Part shown: in pieces, positions 21,301 to 33,096 of the stretch
How the letters are laid out: every line of letters begins with the position of its first letter
Numbering within the stretch: position 1 is the first letter of the stretch
Notes under the pieces: model-generated
Databases searched by the model: none
What the model was told of the DNA's origin: nothing
The model's input: the letters and a program-made list of their open reading frames with translations, nothing else
Assembly: GCA_043228905.1 (NCBI GenBank)
Contig: JBHGNT010000010.1
Coordinates: 20,956,001-21,020,000 of the forward strand
Source of the DNA: Azolla caroliniana
Lineage: Eukaryota; Polypodiophyta
DNA length: 64,000 nt
Reading direction: 5' to 3'
Translations under genes and position numbers: made by a program

Positions 21301-24300
21301 TTTGAACTTGGGTTTGTTAAAATATGTTTTATTGTCACACTATGCATCTTGTTTTTGTTAATATTATTTATTAAATCAGGCTGTGTTTATCTTTGCATGA
21401 ATATCTTTCCGATATATAGGATGGTGCTCCACCTCTTGGTTGGGGTGATACTATTGCCTACCTTGTATTACCTGTGTTGCTGATAATCTCCCAGTATGTT
21501 TCTATGCAAATAATGCAACCCCCACAGGTAATGCTCTATTTTGCAACTATTGATCGTCCTCTTTTTTATTTTAGTCTTCATTTTTTTTATTAATCTCATT
21601 CTCATGCAGTCTGATGATCCTAGCCAGAAGAATACACAAGTCATCCTGAAGTTTCTTCCGTTGATGATTGGCTACTTCTCTCTTTCAGTACCATCTGGTC
21701 TCAGTCTTTATTGGTAGTTTTATTTTTGCTTGCTGCTGGTTTTTAGAGAGAGAAAGAGAGGAAGAGATTACTGGATTGTATTGTTGCCCTTGAGATCAAA
21801 TATGACCTATGATCAAATGTGAGACAGTTCACGAGTTTGTGGACTTGAGTAATGACTCTTGATGTTCGAGAATTTGTCTAACGAATACTGCAATTGAGAG
21901 TGCACGTTATGACTTAGAAAAATTTGTGTGGCGATTGGACTGGACTGACAATACATGGAGAGAGAAGGAGAAAGAAAGATATACTAACATTTCTTAATAG
22001 GCCAAAATGACCTTTAAGAACAAATCAGAGATTACATCTTAAAATGTTGTGGCGTACTTGAGAACAAACCAATATAAATATAACTAAGTAAAAAAGTAAA
22101 TGAACTTAAACGTGATTAGAGAATCTCATTATTGATACATGTAAGATTCACAAGTCAGACAGATTAACATAGATCAATCCAAAATGGAGAGATCTCCAAT
22201 GTGAGGGAAGCACTTGTGATAGCGGCAGGTAATGGCCTTTATATGGGTGGTAAGATTGTGTCATCCACCAAGCCAAGGCCTGCATGCACGAAAAATTGCT
22301 AGTCTGATCTATTGTAACCCTCTGCCACTTCCTACATGGGAGCCCACTTGTGTAGCCCTTGATTAACTTGTAGCATTAGGAGTGATGGGGCAAAAGAAAG
22401 TTGTGATTATTCACATCTTATTTCATAGAAAACAGTACAATGATAGACATAATGCTCTCAGATTCTCCTCCCTGATGTCACAATTGACCAAAAAACATCT
22501 TAGGGGTATGGATGCATATCTCCCTATCTCAATCTGTTACTAATGTGAAGAGGTCTGCAACTGCCCTATGACACTCCACACCGCATAGGTTAGATGTATG
22601 TCATACAAGAGGGCTTGATGATGAATCCATCCTCTAATATGTGTAAAAAGTGTGCCTTATAGTGGGCCATTTTCCTACCATGAGATGTGGGGCTGAGCCA
22701 TGTTCTTGTGTTATCCAAGTTAATAATATCAGTTCTGCTTTGGTTGTGTTTAGATGGTTACAATCCAAACTATAGTGGGATGGGGGTAGTGCTTATGCCA
22801 TGCAACTCGAAGCATTGTTTAGTTTCAGCATACCAACAATGATTATCTCTGTGTTCAGCAAGTTGTTTTGATGCACATAAACCAACCTTGAATACCATCA
22901 TTTAGGGATCTCGAGTGTGCTCCCAAAGTGGTTGGATACAGGTCACTAATCAGAATGATGTCTCAGTGATGATTGGGGCTGCTTCTATCTCGGGCTTGCC
23001 CAATGAGTTGCTCCTTGTCATGCGGCCAAACATTGAGACGAAATGTCTTTTTAACACTTTCCAGGTTATGATTTGGTTCCCATTTGGTTGCATCACCTAG
23101 TAAATCAGTGTTATGAGCAAGCTTTGAACCTTGAACTTGTGGGGAGAGGGAGAGGGTTTGGAATTTCTGTCAGATGCCACATCTTGTTTTTTTTGACATG
23201 GGTCTTTGGATGTGAGCTTGGGCATTGGCTGGCGACCCTTGATAAATTTCCCAGTGTATTAGTAATTTGGCTGCTAGTAGTGAAACTTAGGTATGTTTTG
23301 GGCTGCTCTTCCATCTCTTTTGGAGAGATTCTGGATGTCTTGAACCCGGCTTGAGAAAAAGAAATTCCTTATATGTCAAATTTCCTCTGTGGCCTTGGGG
23401 AGGCGACTTTGAGTCATTATCTTTACGTCTGATATGTACTTATAAACTTTTTGGAAGACATAAAGCTCCATTGCTTTCTTCTAGTTTCTTGAAGCACTTC
23501 TAAAGCATGGAGTTGTGTTCTTGACCCTAAATTGTAGTATTGAAATTTCCTGTGTATTAACTCCTTTCCATTCCATGAGATGCCAAATGCTGCATTCTCA
23601 AACCCGAGTTCCATGTACATACATAATGAAGTACTATGCTTATGTACCATCTTTGGGTTGTGCCGAAGTGGCCCATACTCTCAAATTCTTAGTACTGGAC
23701 TGTAATGGGCTCCATTCCTTTAGTTTGAAAGCTTCAAATAATTTGAGTAGGCATATCAACTCCAAGGTAAGTGAAACTTTTAACTTTTTCAATGGTCTCC
23801 TCTTCAAATTTCAGACTGGACTACGGTTTCAATTTTCTCCTCTTTCGTAGTACACTTCTGTCTCCTGAATTTCATGGTTGGCTGTGGTTGCTACCATTCC
23901 TTTGAATAGTATTTACATATCTCAGAAAATCAAAGTTTTCTGTCAGACTGAAAAAGAGAGTACATCTGAACATGTCTCATCTGGGAAAACAAATCGAAGT
24001 AAGCTATAAACTGCCTAAGTAGAATGCCTGAAAACACACTTAGACATTCCCTTAAAGAAAACTGTACGGAATAGTTGCTGATTAATGTCTAAAGTTGTTT
24101 CCTATCTAAAAATAGGTCAATTGGTATAATGGGGAATTTGATCTTGTTATATTTAAATAAATGTACAGGGGAACAAATCTCGTGTTTATTAATATCTGAT
24201 GTCATCCTGATCCATTATTAACTATACTTTATTTACTGGGCCAGGTTAACGAATAACTTCCTAAGTACAGGACAACAAGTGTTTTTGCGGAAGATGGGTG

Positions 24301-25260
24301 GTGCTAAAACCCCCACCACTGTGGATGGGAATGACATTATAAGTGCAGGACAAGCATTGAGATCGAGCAGTGCCCCTCCTGTACTCGAGAAAAAGGATCG
24401 TCGTGGGGAAAAGTATTTCTAAATCACTTCTATTTTTCATTTACTTTTTAATCATCTTCAATGTTTTGTTTGCATTTTAATTTCAATGGCAATAACTTTA
24501 CTATTCCATTTGGATTTGTAATGGAAGATTTTAAAGATGATAACATCTCCCCCCCCCCCCCCCCCCCTTCCCCCCGGTAAAAAAACAAAAAATTTAATAA
24601 GTCAAGCATCCAATAATGGAATCTACTGTTGCCTTTTGGGATATGGGAAGCAATTTTAAATGTACAAGCAGATTCAATTCTTTTGCTTATAGTATTTGGA
24701 ACAGAAATTTGATGATGATCCTCTCATGAAATAAACAAATAATTGCCTTATCCCTTTTTGGGATTTCTATAGGAACTTGAAGATAATGGCAAGCCCTTGT
24801 GCAGAACAATAAACAAGCATGATTTGTGATATAGGTTCAGGCAGCTCAAGAAGGAGGAAGCACGGAAGAATGCGGGATCCACCAAAAAGACAGTTGATTC
24901 AACTCCAGATGGTGGGAACGATGACAGTGGTAGTGAGGAAGAATTAGATGAAATTATTGACCTTTCTAATGCTAAGGTATTACTAGAAAATGCTAATTTG
25001 TATGTTTTTTTAGATAGTTTTTTTTGTTCGATATATATGTATCTATTTGTACATGTCAACTTTATTGGGGCAAGTCCGTTCTGTATATTTTGCACATCAC
25101 AATGTTTGTTTATCTTTTTCTTGTACATGTGCTGAACTTATGTCTTCCTATATAGCAGGACTCTTTAGAAGAGATCTATAGCCGTAGCCAATCAGGAGGA
25201 GAATCTAGTTCCCCAACAACGAAGAAAGGGAAACGCTCAAAAAGGAAAAGGACTGTATAG
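18313..25260 (+). CDS. ALB3: ALBINO3-type thylakoid membrane protein insertase
   Basis: Eleven exons (18313-18651, 19966-20076, 20162-20236, 20807-20867, 20937-21010, 21139-21243, 21420-21527, 21610-21713, 24245-24412, 24835-24976, 25159-25260) join in phase to 462 aa. This is a YidC/Oxa1/Alb3 insertase, which places light-harvesting proteins in the thylakoid with cpSRP43/54 and FtsY. Visible parts are a Ser/Arg-rich transit peptide over roughly the first 50 residues and TM1 VPYAYGFAIIFLTILVKAAT. After TM1 come the loop with KIKAIQQRYAGNQ and ETSRLYKQAGVNPLAGCLPT, then FWIPSLAGPT, WLFPFVDGAPPLGW, LVLPVLLIISQYVSMQ and LPLMIGYFSLSVPSGLSLYW. The acidic/basic stromal tail ends KGKRSKRKRTV; this region binds cpSRP43 in the family. 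The start is the first ATG of a typical transit peptide. The last acceptor is a TAGCAG tandem site. Confidence 0.96.
19493..19818. repeat. 163-bp tandem duplication in ALB3 intron 1
   Basis: Two direct units begin TTGGTTTGAACTATAGAG (19493) and TTGGTTTGTACCATAGAG (19656). They continue colinearly through AGGAAAGTATCATTCTCTTT, with scattered substitutions. Confidence 0.93.
21714..24244 (+). other. Long intron 8 of ALB3
   Basis: A 2.5-kb intron from GTAGTT to a CCAG acceptor, interrupting the TGG codon of SLYW|LTNN. It holds AG-rich segments at 21747-21768 and 21958-21980 with matching downstream sequence, probably short dispersed repeats. The middle part (22180-23850) has no surviving coding signature I can name. 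Confidence 0.8.
24549..24576. repeat. Poly-C tract in ALB3 intron 9
   Basis: Nineteen C residues, TT, then five more C. Length is prone to sequencing error. Confidence 0.9.
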
Positions 25261-26237
25261 ATTACAATTTCATATTATTTTTTGAGCTTCTGCTGTACAA
25301 GTTATGATGGGAACTTGTTACTAGTAAATAGAGATGTATACTAGTTTTCCAGAGATCAACTTTGAAGCCAATGTTGATTTGGGAAACAATGATATGTTTT
25401 CTTGGCTTCCCAAGTATGTGAAGCACAATTATGTATTAAAGAGCACTGGAATGATGTTAGAATATCATTTCAAAATATCAGGTTCCCACCAAAAATTGAA
25501 CTGAGTGGCAAATATTGTATTCGTAACTGTCAAATATGCTTGTAGTCATGGTTGTCGGCATAATATATGTATGTATGGCATTGTTGATAAGAAAGTCCTT
25601 GGTAAAAAACATGTGGTATGGAATCTCTAGACGCAGACGATACCATGTGAATAGCACATATTTAACATAGTGTTGGTCTAATGAATTTCAAATCCTATTT
25701 ATCAAATCAAACTTTGTCATTTCAAGTTGTATTACCCATACCTTATACCCATGTATACCCACTAAATGCAAATCAATACCTCTAGTAGTGTCAATCACTT
25801 TAATAATGAAGCAAGAGTGAGCTGATATGGTGCTATCACCCTGGAGGCCAATGGTAGACAGTGATAGTGAATGATTATTTTACAGCATAGTGGTAAACAA
25901 ACATAACTTCCAACATTTCTTCTATGATCTAGATTATACAGATATTTAACACGAGGATAATTTTACATTGGTTATGCCAAGTCCAATCGTTTGCCTGAAC
26001 GGACGGACGGCAGCTTATGAACATTATTAGATTACACATGCTTGTCCAAATATCTTACAAGTTTGACCGTCAATTTCAATTCATTCACGCAAGAATATGC
26101 CACTGTGTCTTTAAGAAAAGTAAACCTAATGGATTTAGCTGTCAAATTTGAATGATAGGGCAGGAAGATGTGGTCTCATTGAAAAGCAATATGTACTCAT
26201 TTGTTGGTTCTTTCTGAGCTAAGAATCCGATAGCGAA
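25261..26237. other. Spacer between ALB3 and the PhzF-like gene
   Basis: No open frame of note. It contains the ALB3 3' flank and the promoter of the next gene on the same strand. Confidence 0.5.
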
Positions 26238-28611
26238 ATGCCGATACTGAAGGGGCTTTTCCCTGTCTCTCAGTCTTCATCCTCCCCATACTTCATCAAC
26301 TATGCCGTGGTATTTATCCATTTCTGAAATATGAGGTTTTCACGCGATTCTTTCCTTTACAGTCGATTTACTCTGCATAAAAAGCTGGATATATGGCTTA
26401 CCTTCATTCAAAAACCAGGTGTAAAACGAATGCCTCCTTTGATATAGAAGAAGCGATATGTGGTTTGGGGAAGCATTAGTCCCATCTTTAGAAGGAAAAG
26501 CTTTTTCTGATACGTTTAGATCGTACATTAAGCCTTTGATGCGCAAACAAGATGCATGTCAATACATTAGGCAGCGTTGATACAGAAATAAACGCATGCC
26601 GATGCTTGTTGATGCGAATGAGAAGTTAATTTAAATGTTTAGGTTTTATTATAAAAAACAAATTTATGTCTATTATGTTCAGATCCATTAGGCATTTATC
26701 AGAGAGAAAAATCTGTGTCAGAGGTTGTTTGATACAGGACAAAGAAATATGAAACCCTAATGGTATCAAACAAGACCATGGTCGTGTCGATATTTCAAAT
26801 AGGATTTGCTTTTTTTCTCTGTGCAGTCTCTCCAAAGCTTAGTACGCATAGATGCGAAAAATAATGATAAAAGCTCCACTGATTAACAGAAAAACAAGAA
26901 TATGAAAACCCTGAGCCCAATCATATTCCAAACCACATCTAAACTCATACATAAGGAATGATTGTAATCATGTCTATATTTTGAAGTGTCATTTCCAGAG
27001 GGCAGTACACATTAAACCCTGCACAAACCGTGGTATCAATAATCAGAAGTCACATGCCTTTTGTGCAGCTACCTATGGAGTATAATACACATACATTCGT
27101 TGATTAATGGCAGGTCGATGCTTTTACTAATGTTGCTTTCAAGGGCAACCCAGCTGCAGTATGCTTGCTTCAATCATGGGCGGAACTGCATTGGATGCAA
27201 AAGGTGGCATCAGAGTTTAATATCATGACAGCCTTCCTAATGTCACGAGCATCCAACAATGAGGATCAAGTTTGGTTGAATGGAAACAACAAAAGCTCTA
27301 CATTATTGGATAATAATCATTATGAAATTCGAACCTTCACTCCAACTGTAGAGGTATGAATAATGAAATAAATGGAATTCTTGGCTTGGACCTAAGAGCC
27401 ACGTCCCACCAGTTTTTTGCTTTTAAGAATGTCATTTTAAATTCTATAATATGATGCATCGCTAGCTTATGAAAGACAATCAATCATTTATTGACCTTAA
27501 ATCTTGTACATCTCTTGAAACATTGATTTTCCTGGCCTCAATGGTATTGCAGCAAATATCCAATCAAAATTCTTACCTTCCTTCTTATTTGTATGCATGT
27601 CATGATGAGCTGGGTCAGGTGGACATGTGTGGCCATCTAACATTGGCATCAGCCTATATTCTATTTGGATCGGGTATAGTGCATGGAGATGAGATTCATT
27701 TCCATCCAATAAGGGGTGGCCATTTGCAAGCTCGCAAACTCAACAAGACCTCCACTAACGACTTTTTAATAGAGCTTAACCTGCCTGTTTTGCCATCATA
27801 TGAATGTGATTCCGAACTTGCATGCCTACAAAATACATTCAAGGGCATCCAACCTATTTCGTGGAGGAAGACTGCCTCTAATGATTTGCTGGTGAGCATT
27901 TTCTTACAACTTTTCCTTCAGTTTAAAATTTTTATCACGAGTAGAGTGATTAGAAATGTTGAGCCTATAAATGACATGTCAACAGGTGGAGTTGCCTTCT
28001 GAAGAGGATGTAAGGAACTTAGAGCCTTGTTTTGATGAGATAAAGAAGTGCTTGACAAGAGGGCTGATTGTGACTGGACAAGCATCTGCCAATTCCTTTG
28101 GCATTGACTGTGTGTCTCGATTCTTTGCCCCAAAAGTTGGTATTGATGAGGTAAGGATCCTAATATAAAATCCTACGTAAGGTTGATTTACTAACAAATT
28201 GAAATTGAGTTGATGAAAGACCTCTGGTGCCATATCACAGGATCCGGTTTGTGGGCAAGCTCATTGTGCGTTGGCTCCTTTTTGGGCTACCAAGCTTAAT
28301 AAAAACAACCTTATTGCTTTTCAGGTTGGCCCTAAGGAATTGTATATACAAGATGTCATCCTATGCACTTTAAAGATCTCATCCCTACCTTCCATTTCTA
28401 TGTGCTCTTTATTTTTGGATTAAAAGCTCTTATCCCTTATGTTTAGAACTAACGGAATGTTTTATTGTGTCATCAACATCAGGCATCAGCACGGAGTGGA
28501 ACATTACAGATTAGGATTGCTAATAAAGCTGACCGAGTGTTTTTGCAAGGAGAAGCAACCCTAGTTATGGCTGGCGTTCTCTATCATACTTCCGAAAGAG
28601 GAAATGCCTAG
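26238..28611 (+). CDS. PhzF-family isomerase-like protein
   Basis: Six exons (26238-26309, 27114-27353, 27619-27891, 27986-28150, 28241-28324, 28483-28611) join in phase 0 throughout to 320 aa, the normal PhzF length. The family folds as two diaminopimelate-epimerase-like halves and includes phenazine-biosynthesis isomerases; plant members have no firmly assigned substrate. Visible motifs are YAVVDAFTNVAFKGNPAAVC across the exon 1/2 join, FTPTVEVDMCGHLTLAS, TGQASANSFGIDCVSRFFAPKVGIDEDPVCGQAHCALAPFW, and SARSGTLQIR near the end. The usual CGH and DPVCGSAHC elements are present (here CGQAHC). The loop after WMQKVASEFNI reads MTAFL, where the family has SET or SES with the catalytic acid, so one codon and that Glu are missing. 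Exon 1 was found only by its fit to the DAFT motif. Enzyme activity is therefore doubtful. Confidence 0.88.
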
Positions 28612-31518
28612 ACATGTGCAAACATACTCTCAATTATAGTCTAACTCACAATGATTGCAATGGTATTGTTTCCTAATGTTGAAGTATCATCTTGACTCTT
28701 TTTGAAAAAGATTGGCACATGGCTATGCAATATGCATATATCTATTTGGGCCTTATCATATCGCCTATATCATTGAATAACTAACGAGTGTAGGAGCCAA
28801 TGTTAAAAAGACTGCAGATTCTCCTCCAGAATATCAGACGGGTTTCACACATACATACAACTTCAGTACCATTCCTGAATGCTATGCAAAAATGCTAACT
28901 ATTTCATCTTATGATTCTAATGCTCATTGGAGACTACTTTATACTAGTTTATTATTCTTTGGGTTCCTATATACATGCACACATAAATAAATACATACAT
29001 ACAATATATTATATACATACATTCACATATTATGTATAGCATGTGACACAATCTAAATAGTATTTTGCTGATACAATCTATCAAGCATATATTTTGTGAA
29101 GTAGCATTTCATATGTATGTTGAAAACATCCATGTGTATTAAGGACTTTGATGCAGAAGGTGATACAAAAATGTCCGGTATTGGCAAGTGAATAAACTCA
29201 AAGCTTGTTTCAGCTTCTTTTATGCTTTGTAAAAAACACATTTATCATGCACACTGTAAGTGTGATTATTTTATATAACGAACCACCTTTATTAAATTTG
29301 GTTGTGGTTATGAATCATTCACAAGTGTAGGCATAAAGAGTTACATAGGATTTTGAGGGCTAAGTTTATTTTGAAGGTTACATAGGATTTTGATAAAAGT
29401 AACATGAGGATTGTTATCCATGATGCATCTAGCGAAGTCTAACCAATGCAATTGCAATTGATCATGACAATAATCATGTGAAAAGGTAGGACAAAATTCA
29501 ATCCAGAAATATGGATTGATTGTGTCCTAATTTGACAATCAAGGTAGTGTGAATCATTGGAAGTTATGGGAGAGGTCCGAGTCTTCTGAAATCAATTTTC
29601 CATTTTTTGTATTGTTTTTTCCAATTCCGCATTGTGATGAATACATTTAAGTTTCTTATAGATAGCCTACTTCTCAATTGAGTTGGGAATCTCTTTTTCC
29701 CACATATAATGTATGCCCCATCACGCTTAACTTTTGCACCAACACTTTGACAAAAGACACCCATATCTTTTATAGACTTACATTTTATTCATTCCTTAGG
29801 AGTGTTACTTGGAAATAACTTATGCATAGTTGTAAGGGAAAGATGGAGTCATCAACACTCTTAAGTTATTTTAAAATCTATTTGTAAAATGACTTTGGCT
29901 TAGGTTGACAAGCGCATTTTAGAATTTTCCATCGCCTACAAAGGAATACATCCTTTTGCACATCATGTGAAATTGGCAAAGTAGGCAACAATTTACAAAA
30001 ATGAGCAAGTTGGAAACCAACAACCTATGTATGATCAAAGCACATTGTAGTTTGTGAGCTATAGCTATTGTATTGGGTTTGAGAAAGGAGGAATTATTTG
30101 TCTTGATGTCCTATTATGGGCTCATTTGAGTTGAGTATGACATCACCATGATTGTGCAATTCAGCTAGAAACAAGCAACTATGCTTGCCTATTGAGCTAA
30201 TTTGGAAAGTTCCTAGAATTGCACTCATTCTTGTCGTATAGGATATGTTATTATCATTAAGCTAATCTCAAAACAGAATGTCAAACCAATTGGCAGATTT
30301 GTGGCTTTAATGTTAGAACTTGTGACTTTAATGTTGCAAAGTATGAGCTTGACCATTGAAGCTTTAACATTTCAATTAGATGACCATGTACCTATGGAAG
30401 TAAGAGAGACGTCTAAAGTATCTTTGGTTTGTGGTTTCAAAATCTCGAATGAATGCTTTCACATTTTGATTCAAAACTTGTTATGACTTCTTTCCAAGTT
30501 ATTTTCCTATGTGGTGTTCTTGTAGATCATGTGTTTACGTAACCACTTTTTGTCATGGTATAAGATTAAATGCCAAACATGAATGAGAACACTTCACAAC
30601 CTTTTTAATATTCTATGTCCACACAAACCAAGTTGGTTGAAGTGAAGTGTGCATTGAGTACTATGGCATTTTCTTGTGTATGATGACATGGAGGAAATGT
30701 AATAATAACACACGAAGTGTATTTGAATTGGGAATTTCAAAGGATTCCTTTTAGAGATGATGTGTGTAAAACTCGAATTCGGTAAGTTTTGTGCGTATAT
30801 GTAACATCTAAAAAGTTATGCATAGAATAGAATTTTGTTCATTTACGTTATTATAATGCCAACCTATGGAATTGACTCCACGACATTTCCATGTTGTGAG
30901 AGAGGAAGGGTAAGCCCTTGGGGAGTGCCACGGGAGAGAAAATAAATGAGGGAGAGAAAGTAAAAGGAATGTATAAAGAAAGGGAGTAAATAATATCGAC
31001 ATGAGGGAGGAAAGGAGGAGGAAGTGGGAAAGGAAGAGGAGAAAAAGGATTTGAAGGGGGGACGTGAACATGTAACGGTAATCATGAAATGAGGAGAAGG
31101 ATGGTAGGATATACGCAATGGACTTGGAACAACGAGGGAGAGAGTGAGTGCATGTGAGTGTGCGTGTGCGTGTGTGCGTGTGCGTGTGCGTGTGATAGCA
31201 AAGGTTATTGTGCTGTATAAAAAGGAAAGGAGGTAAGGCTACAAATGGTAGGGTAAGTAAGTAAAGAGGGGAAGGGAAGGGAGGGGAGGAGGACCGAGGT
31301 GTGTGGGTGGGTGTGTGTGTCAAATGAGAGAAAGAGCATAACAACATTGCACAAACATTGTTATGTAAGGAGGAGCAAAAGAAAGAAAGACCTTGGGGCC
31401 CGTCCTTTAGTCATATTTCTTAGTTGAGGAGGGTAGGGGGGATTGGTAAAAGTCCAAAAGGGAAAGGAGCCTAGCTGCTGTCTCCCTAGGCCACATTTAT
31501 AAATACGACAAAACAAAT
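28612..31518. other. Gene-poor spacer with purine-rich promoter side
   Basis: No gene recognised. From about 30895 to 31445 the plus strand is strongly A/G-rich with a GTGTGCGTGTGCGTGTG tract near 31165-31195. This produces long but meaningless reverse-strand open frames. The segment leads into the aspartic protease gene and may serve as its upstream region. Confidence 0.55.
31496..31505 (+). promoter_or_regulatory. TATA-like element of the aspartic protease gene
   Basis: TTTATAAATA lies only 14 bp before the first ATG (31519). A transcript starting about 30 bp downstream of it would begin after that ATG, which would favour M7 at 31537 as the start. The box may instead be fortuitous. Confidence 0.4.
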
Positions 31519-33009
31519 ATGACCACTCCCTCCTTCATGCTTCTTCTTCTTCTTATTATTATTATTATTATTGGCGTGGGGTCGGATGGGCGCATTCCAG
31601 CTTCGGCACGTGGCATCGCTTATTACTCGGTGCCACGTGGCGAGTATCGGGGCAGGCCGGCGGCGGCACGTGACAACGCAAGCGCAGTCGTGACCCCAGG
31701 CGGAGGAGGAGAAGAGGCAGCACGACTCCCCACGCTTTCGTTCAGGCTGGAGCTAACGGCTCCAACAGTGGGCGCAAACAAGGGAGGGCGGCTGAATGTG
31801 AACGCCACCAGCAGCCTGGTGGCCAGCAGCCTGCGGCGGAAGCAGCGGCTCGCGGCTCGAGCTTCGGCTTCGGCTTCAGAGATCACCAGCAGTAATAGTA
31901 GTAGTAGTAGTAGTAGCAGCAGCACCTTCGACGCGTCGGTGATCTCTGGCGATGGCGCATTCCTCACGAACCTGCCTGGGACCGGCACGCCCGCCGTGGC
32001 CTTCGCGGCGCTCATCGACACCGGGAGCGACCTGGTGTGGAGGCAGTGCCAGCCCTGCGCCAACTGCTTCACCCAATCCTCCGGCGACCCCGTCTTCAAC
32101 CCTTCCCGCTCTTCCACTTTCCGCCGCCTCCCCTGCTCCGCCAACCTCTGCTCTGATCTCCCTCGCTCTTCCTGCTCCTCCTCCTCTTCTTCTTCTTCTT
32201 CTTCCTGTCGTTACGTTTATGCCTACGGCGACAACTCCTACACTTCCGGGGACCTCGTCTCCGACACCCTCACTCTCCCTGACCTCTCCGGCCGCCCTGT
32301 CTCCGTCCCCAACCTCGCCTTCGGCTGCGGCTACGACAACGAGAACAGCAACTTCGCCGGTGCCGACGGTATCATCGGCCTGGGCCAAGGCCCACTCTCT
32401 CTCCTCTCCCAGCTCAGCATCCCAAGGTTCTCTTATTGCCTGCAGTCCATGGGGGACGACCCCTCCCGCAGCAGCCCCCTGTACCTGGGAGCAGCTGCTT
32501 CCCTCTCCGGAACCGTCCAATCCACACCCCTCGTCAGCAACAACCCCGAGTCTTCCGGAACCTTCTATTACGTGACCATCGAGGGGATCTCCGTGGGCGG
32601 GACAGCCGCCGCCATCCCCTCCGACGCCTTCTACACTGGTGTTATCTTCGATTCTGGCACCACATTGACGTACCTCGACCAATCCGTCTATAACCGCGTG
32701 CTGGACCTTTTCCGCTCCAAGATTCCACTGATTCCCATCCAGGATTCGGGTACGGGCCTGGACCTGTGCTACCCTGGGGTTCCCTCCAATGTGCCGTCTC
32801 TCACCTTCCGCTTCGGGGGTGGGGCTCATATGCTGCTTCCCATCGCCAATTACTTCATTGCTGTGGACGACAATCTCGTGTGCTTGGCATTGGCCGCATC
32901 CAACGACATATCCATCATCGGCAACATCCAACAGCAAAATTTCCACATCCTCTATGACCTCCAAGAGCAACGTCTCTCTTTTGCGCCTGCTGCTTGTGAT
33001 TCTCTCTAA
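31519..33009 (+). CDS. Nepenthesin-like secreted aspartic protease (A1)
   Basis: One intronless frame of 496 aa. A strongly hydrophobic leader (MLLLLLIIIIIIGVG from M7) is a signal peptide. A basic, Ser/Ala-rich propart follows to about residue 140. The two catalytic motifs are IDTGSDLVW (Asp167) and IFDSGTTLTYL (Asp378), with the plant-type Cys-rich insert after the first (CQPCANCF ... CSANLCSDL). Other family marks are YAYGDNSYTSGDL, FGCG, GADGIIGLGQGPLSL, FSYCL and the C-terminal NIQQQNFHILYDL. There is no plant-specific saposin insert, as expected for nepenthesin/CDR1-type enzymes that act in the apoplast or vacuole. Two polyserine runs (about 124-135 and 218-230) are coded by trinucleotide repeats. 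Base composition is far more GC-rich than the flanks. The start could be M1 or M7; both give a signal peptide. Confidence 0.95.
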   Translation: MTTPSFMLLLLLIIIIIIGVGSDGRIPASARGIAYYSVPRGEYRGRPAAARDNASAVVTPGGGGEEAARLPTLSFRLELTAPTVGANKGGRLNVNATSSLVASSLRRKQRLAARASASASEITSSNSSSSSSSSSTFDASVISGDGAFLTNLPGTGTPAVAFAALIDTGSDLVWRQCQPCANCFTQSSGDPVFNPSRSSTFRRLPCSANLCSDLPRSSCSSSSSSSSSSCRYVYAYGDNSYTSGDLVSDTLTLPDLSGRPVSVPNLAFGCGYDNENSNFAGADGIIGLGQGPLSLLSQLSIPRFSYCLQSMGDDPSRSSPLYLGAAASLSGTVQSTPLVSNNPESSGTFYYVTIEGISVGGTAAAIPSDAFYTGVIFDSGTTLTYLDQSVYNRVLDLFRSKIPLIPIQDSGTGLDLCYPGVPSNVPSLTFRFGGGAHMLLPIANYFIAVDDNLVCLALAASNDISIIGNIQQQNFHILYDLQEQRLSFAPAACDSL

Positions 33010-33035
33010 TTTTAGATACACTTGTAACAGTATAT

Positions 33036-33037
<2 letters not shown>

Positions 33038-33096
<59 letters not shown>
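33038..33096. repeat. (CA)n(TA)n microsatellite after the protease gene
   Basis: About nineteen CA followed by about ten TA dinucleotides, beginning 29 bp after the stop codon, so probably within the 3' UTR. Confidence 0.93.

Noticed and set aside
30808-31347. 179-codon reverse frame rich in His, Thr, Ser and Phe
   Set aside because: Low-complexity translation of purine-rich and GT-rich DNA; no splice or family support.
31876-33078. 400-codon reverse-strand frame opposite the aspartic protease
   Set aside because: GC-rich codons on the plus strand produce a long antisense shadow. It begins in the CA repeat and has no family resemblance.
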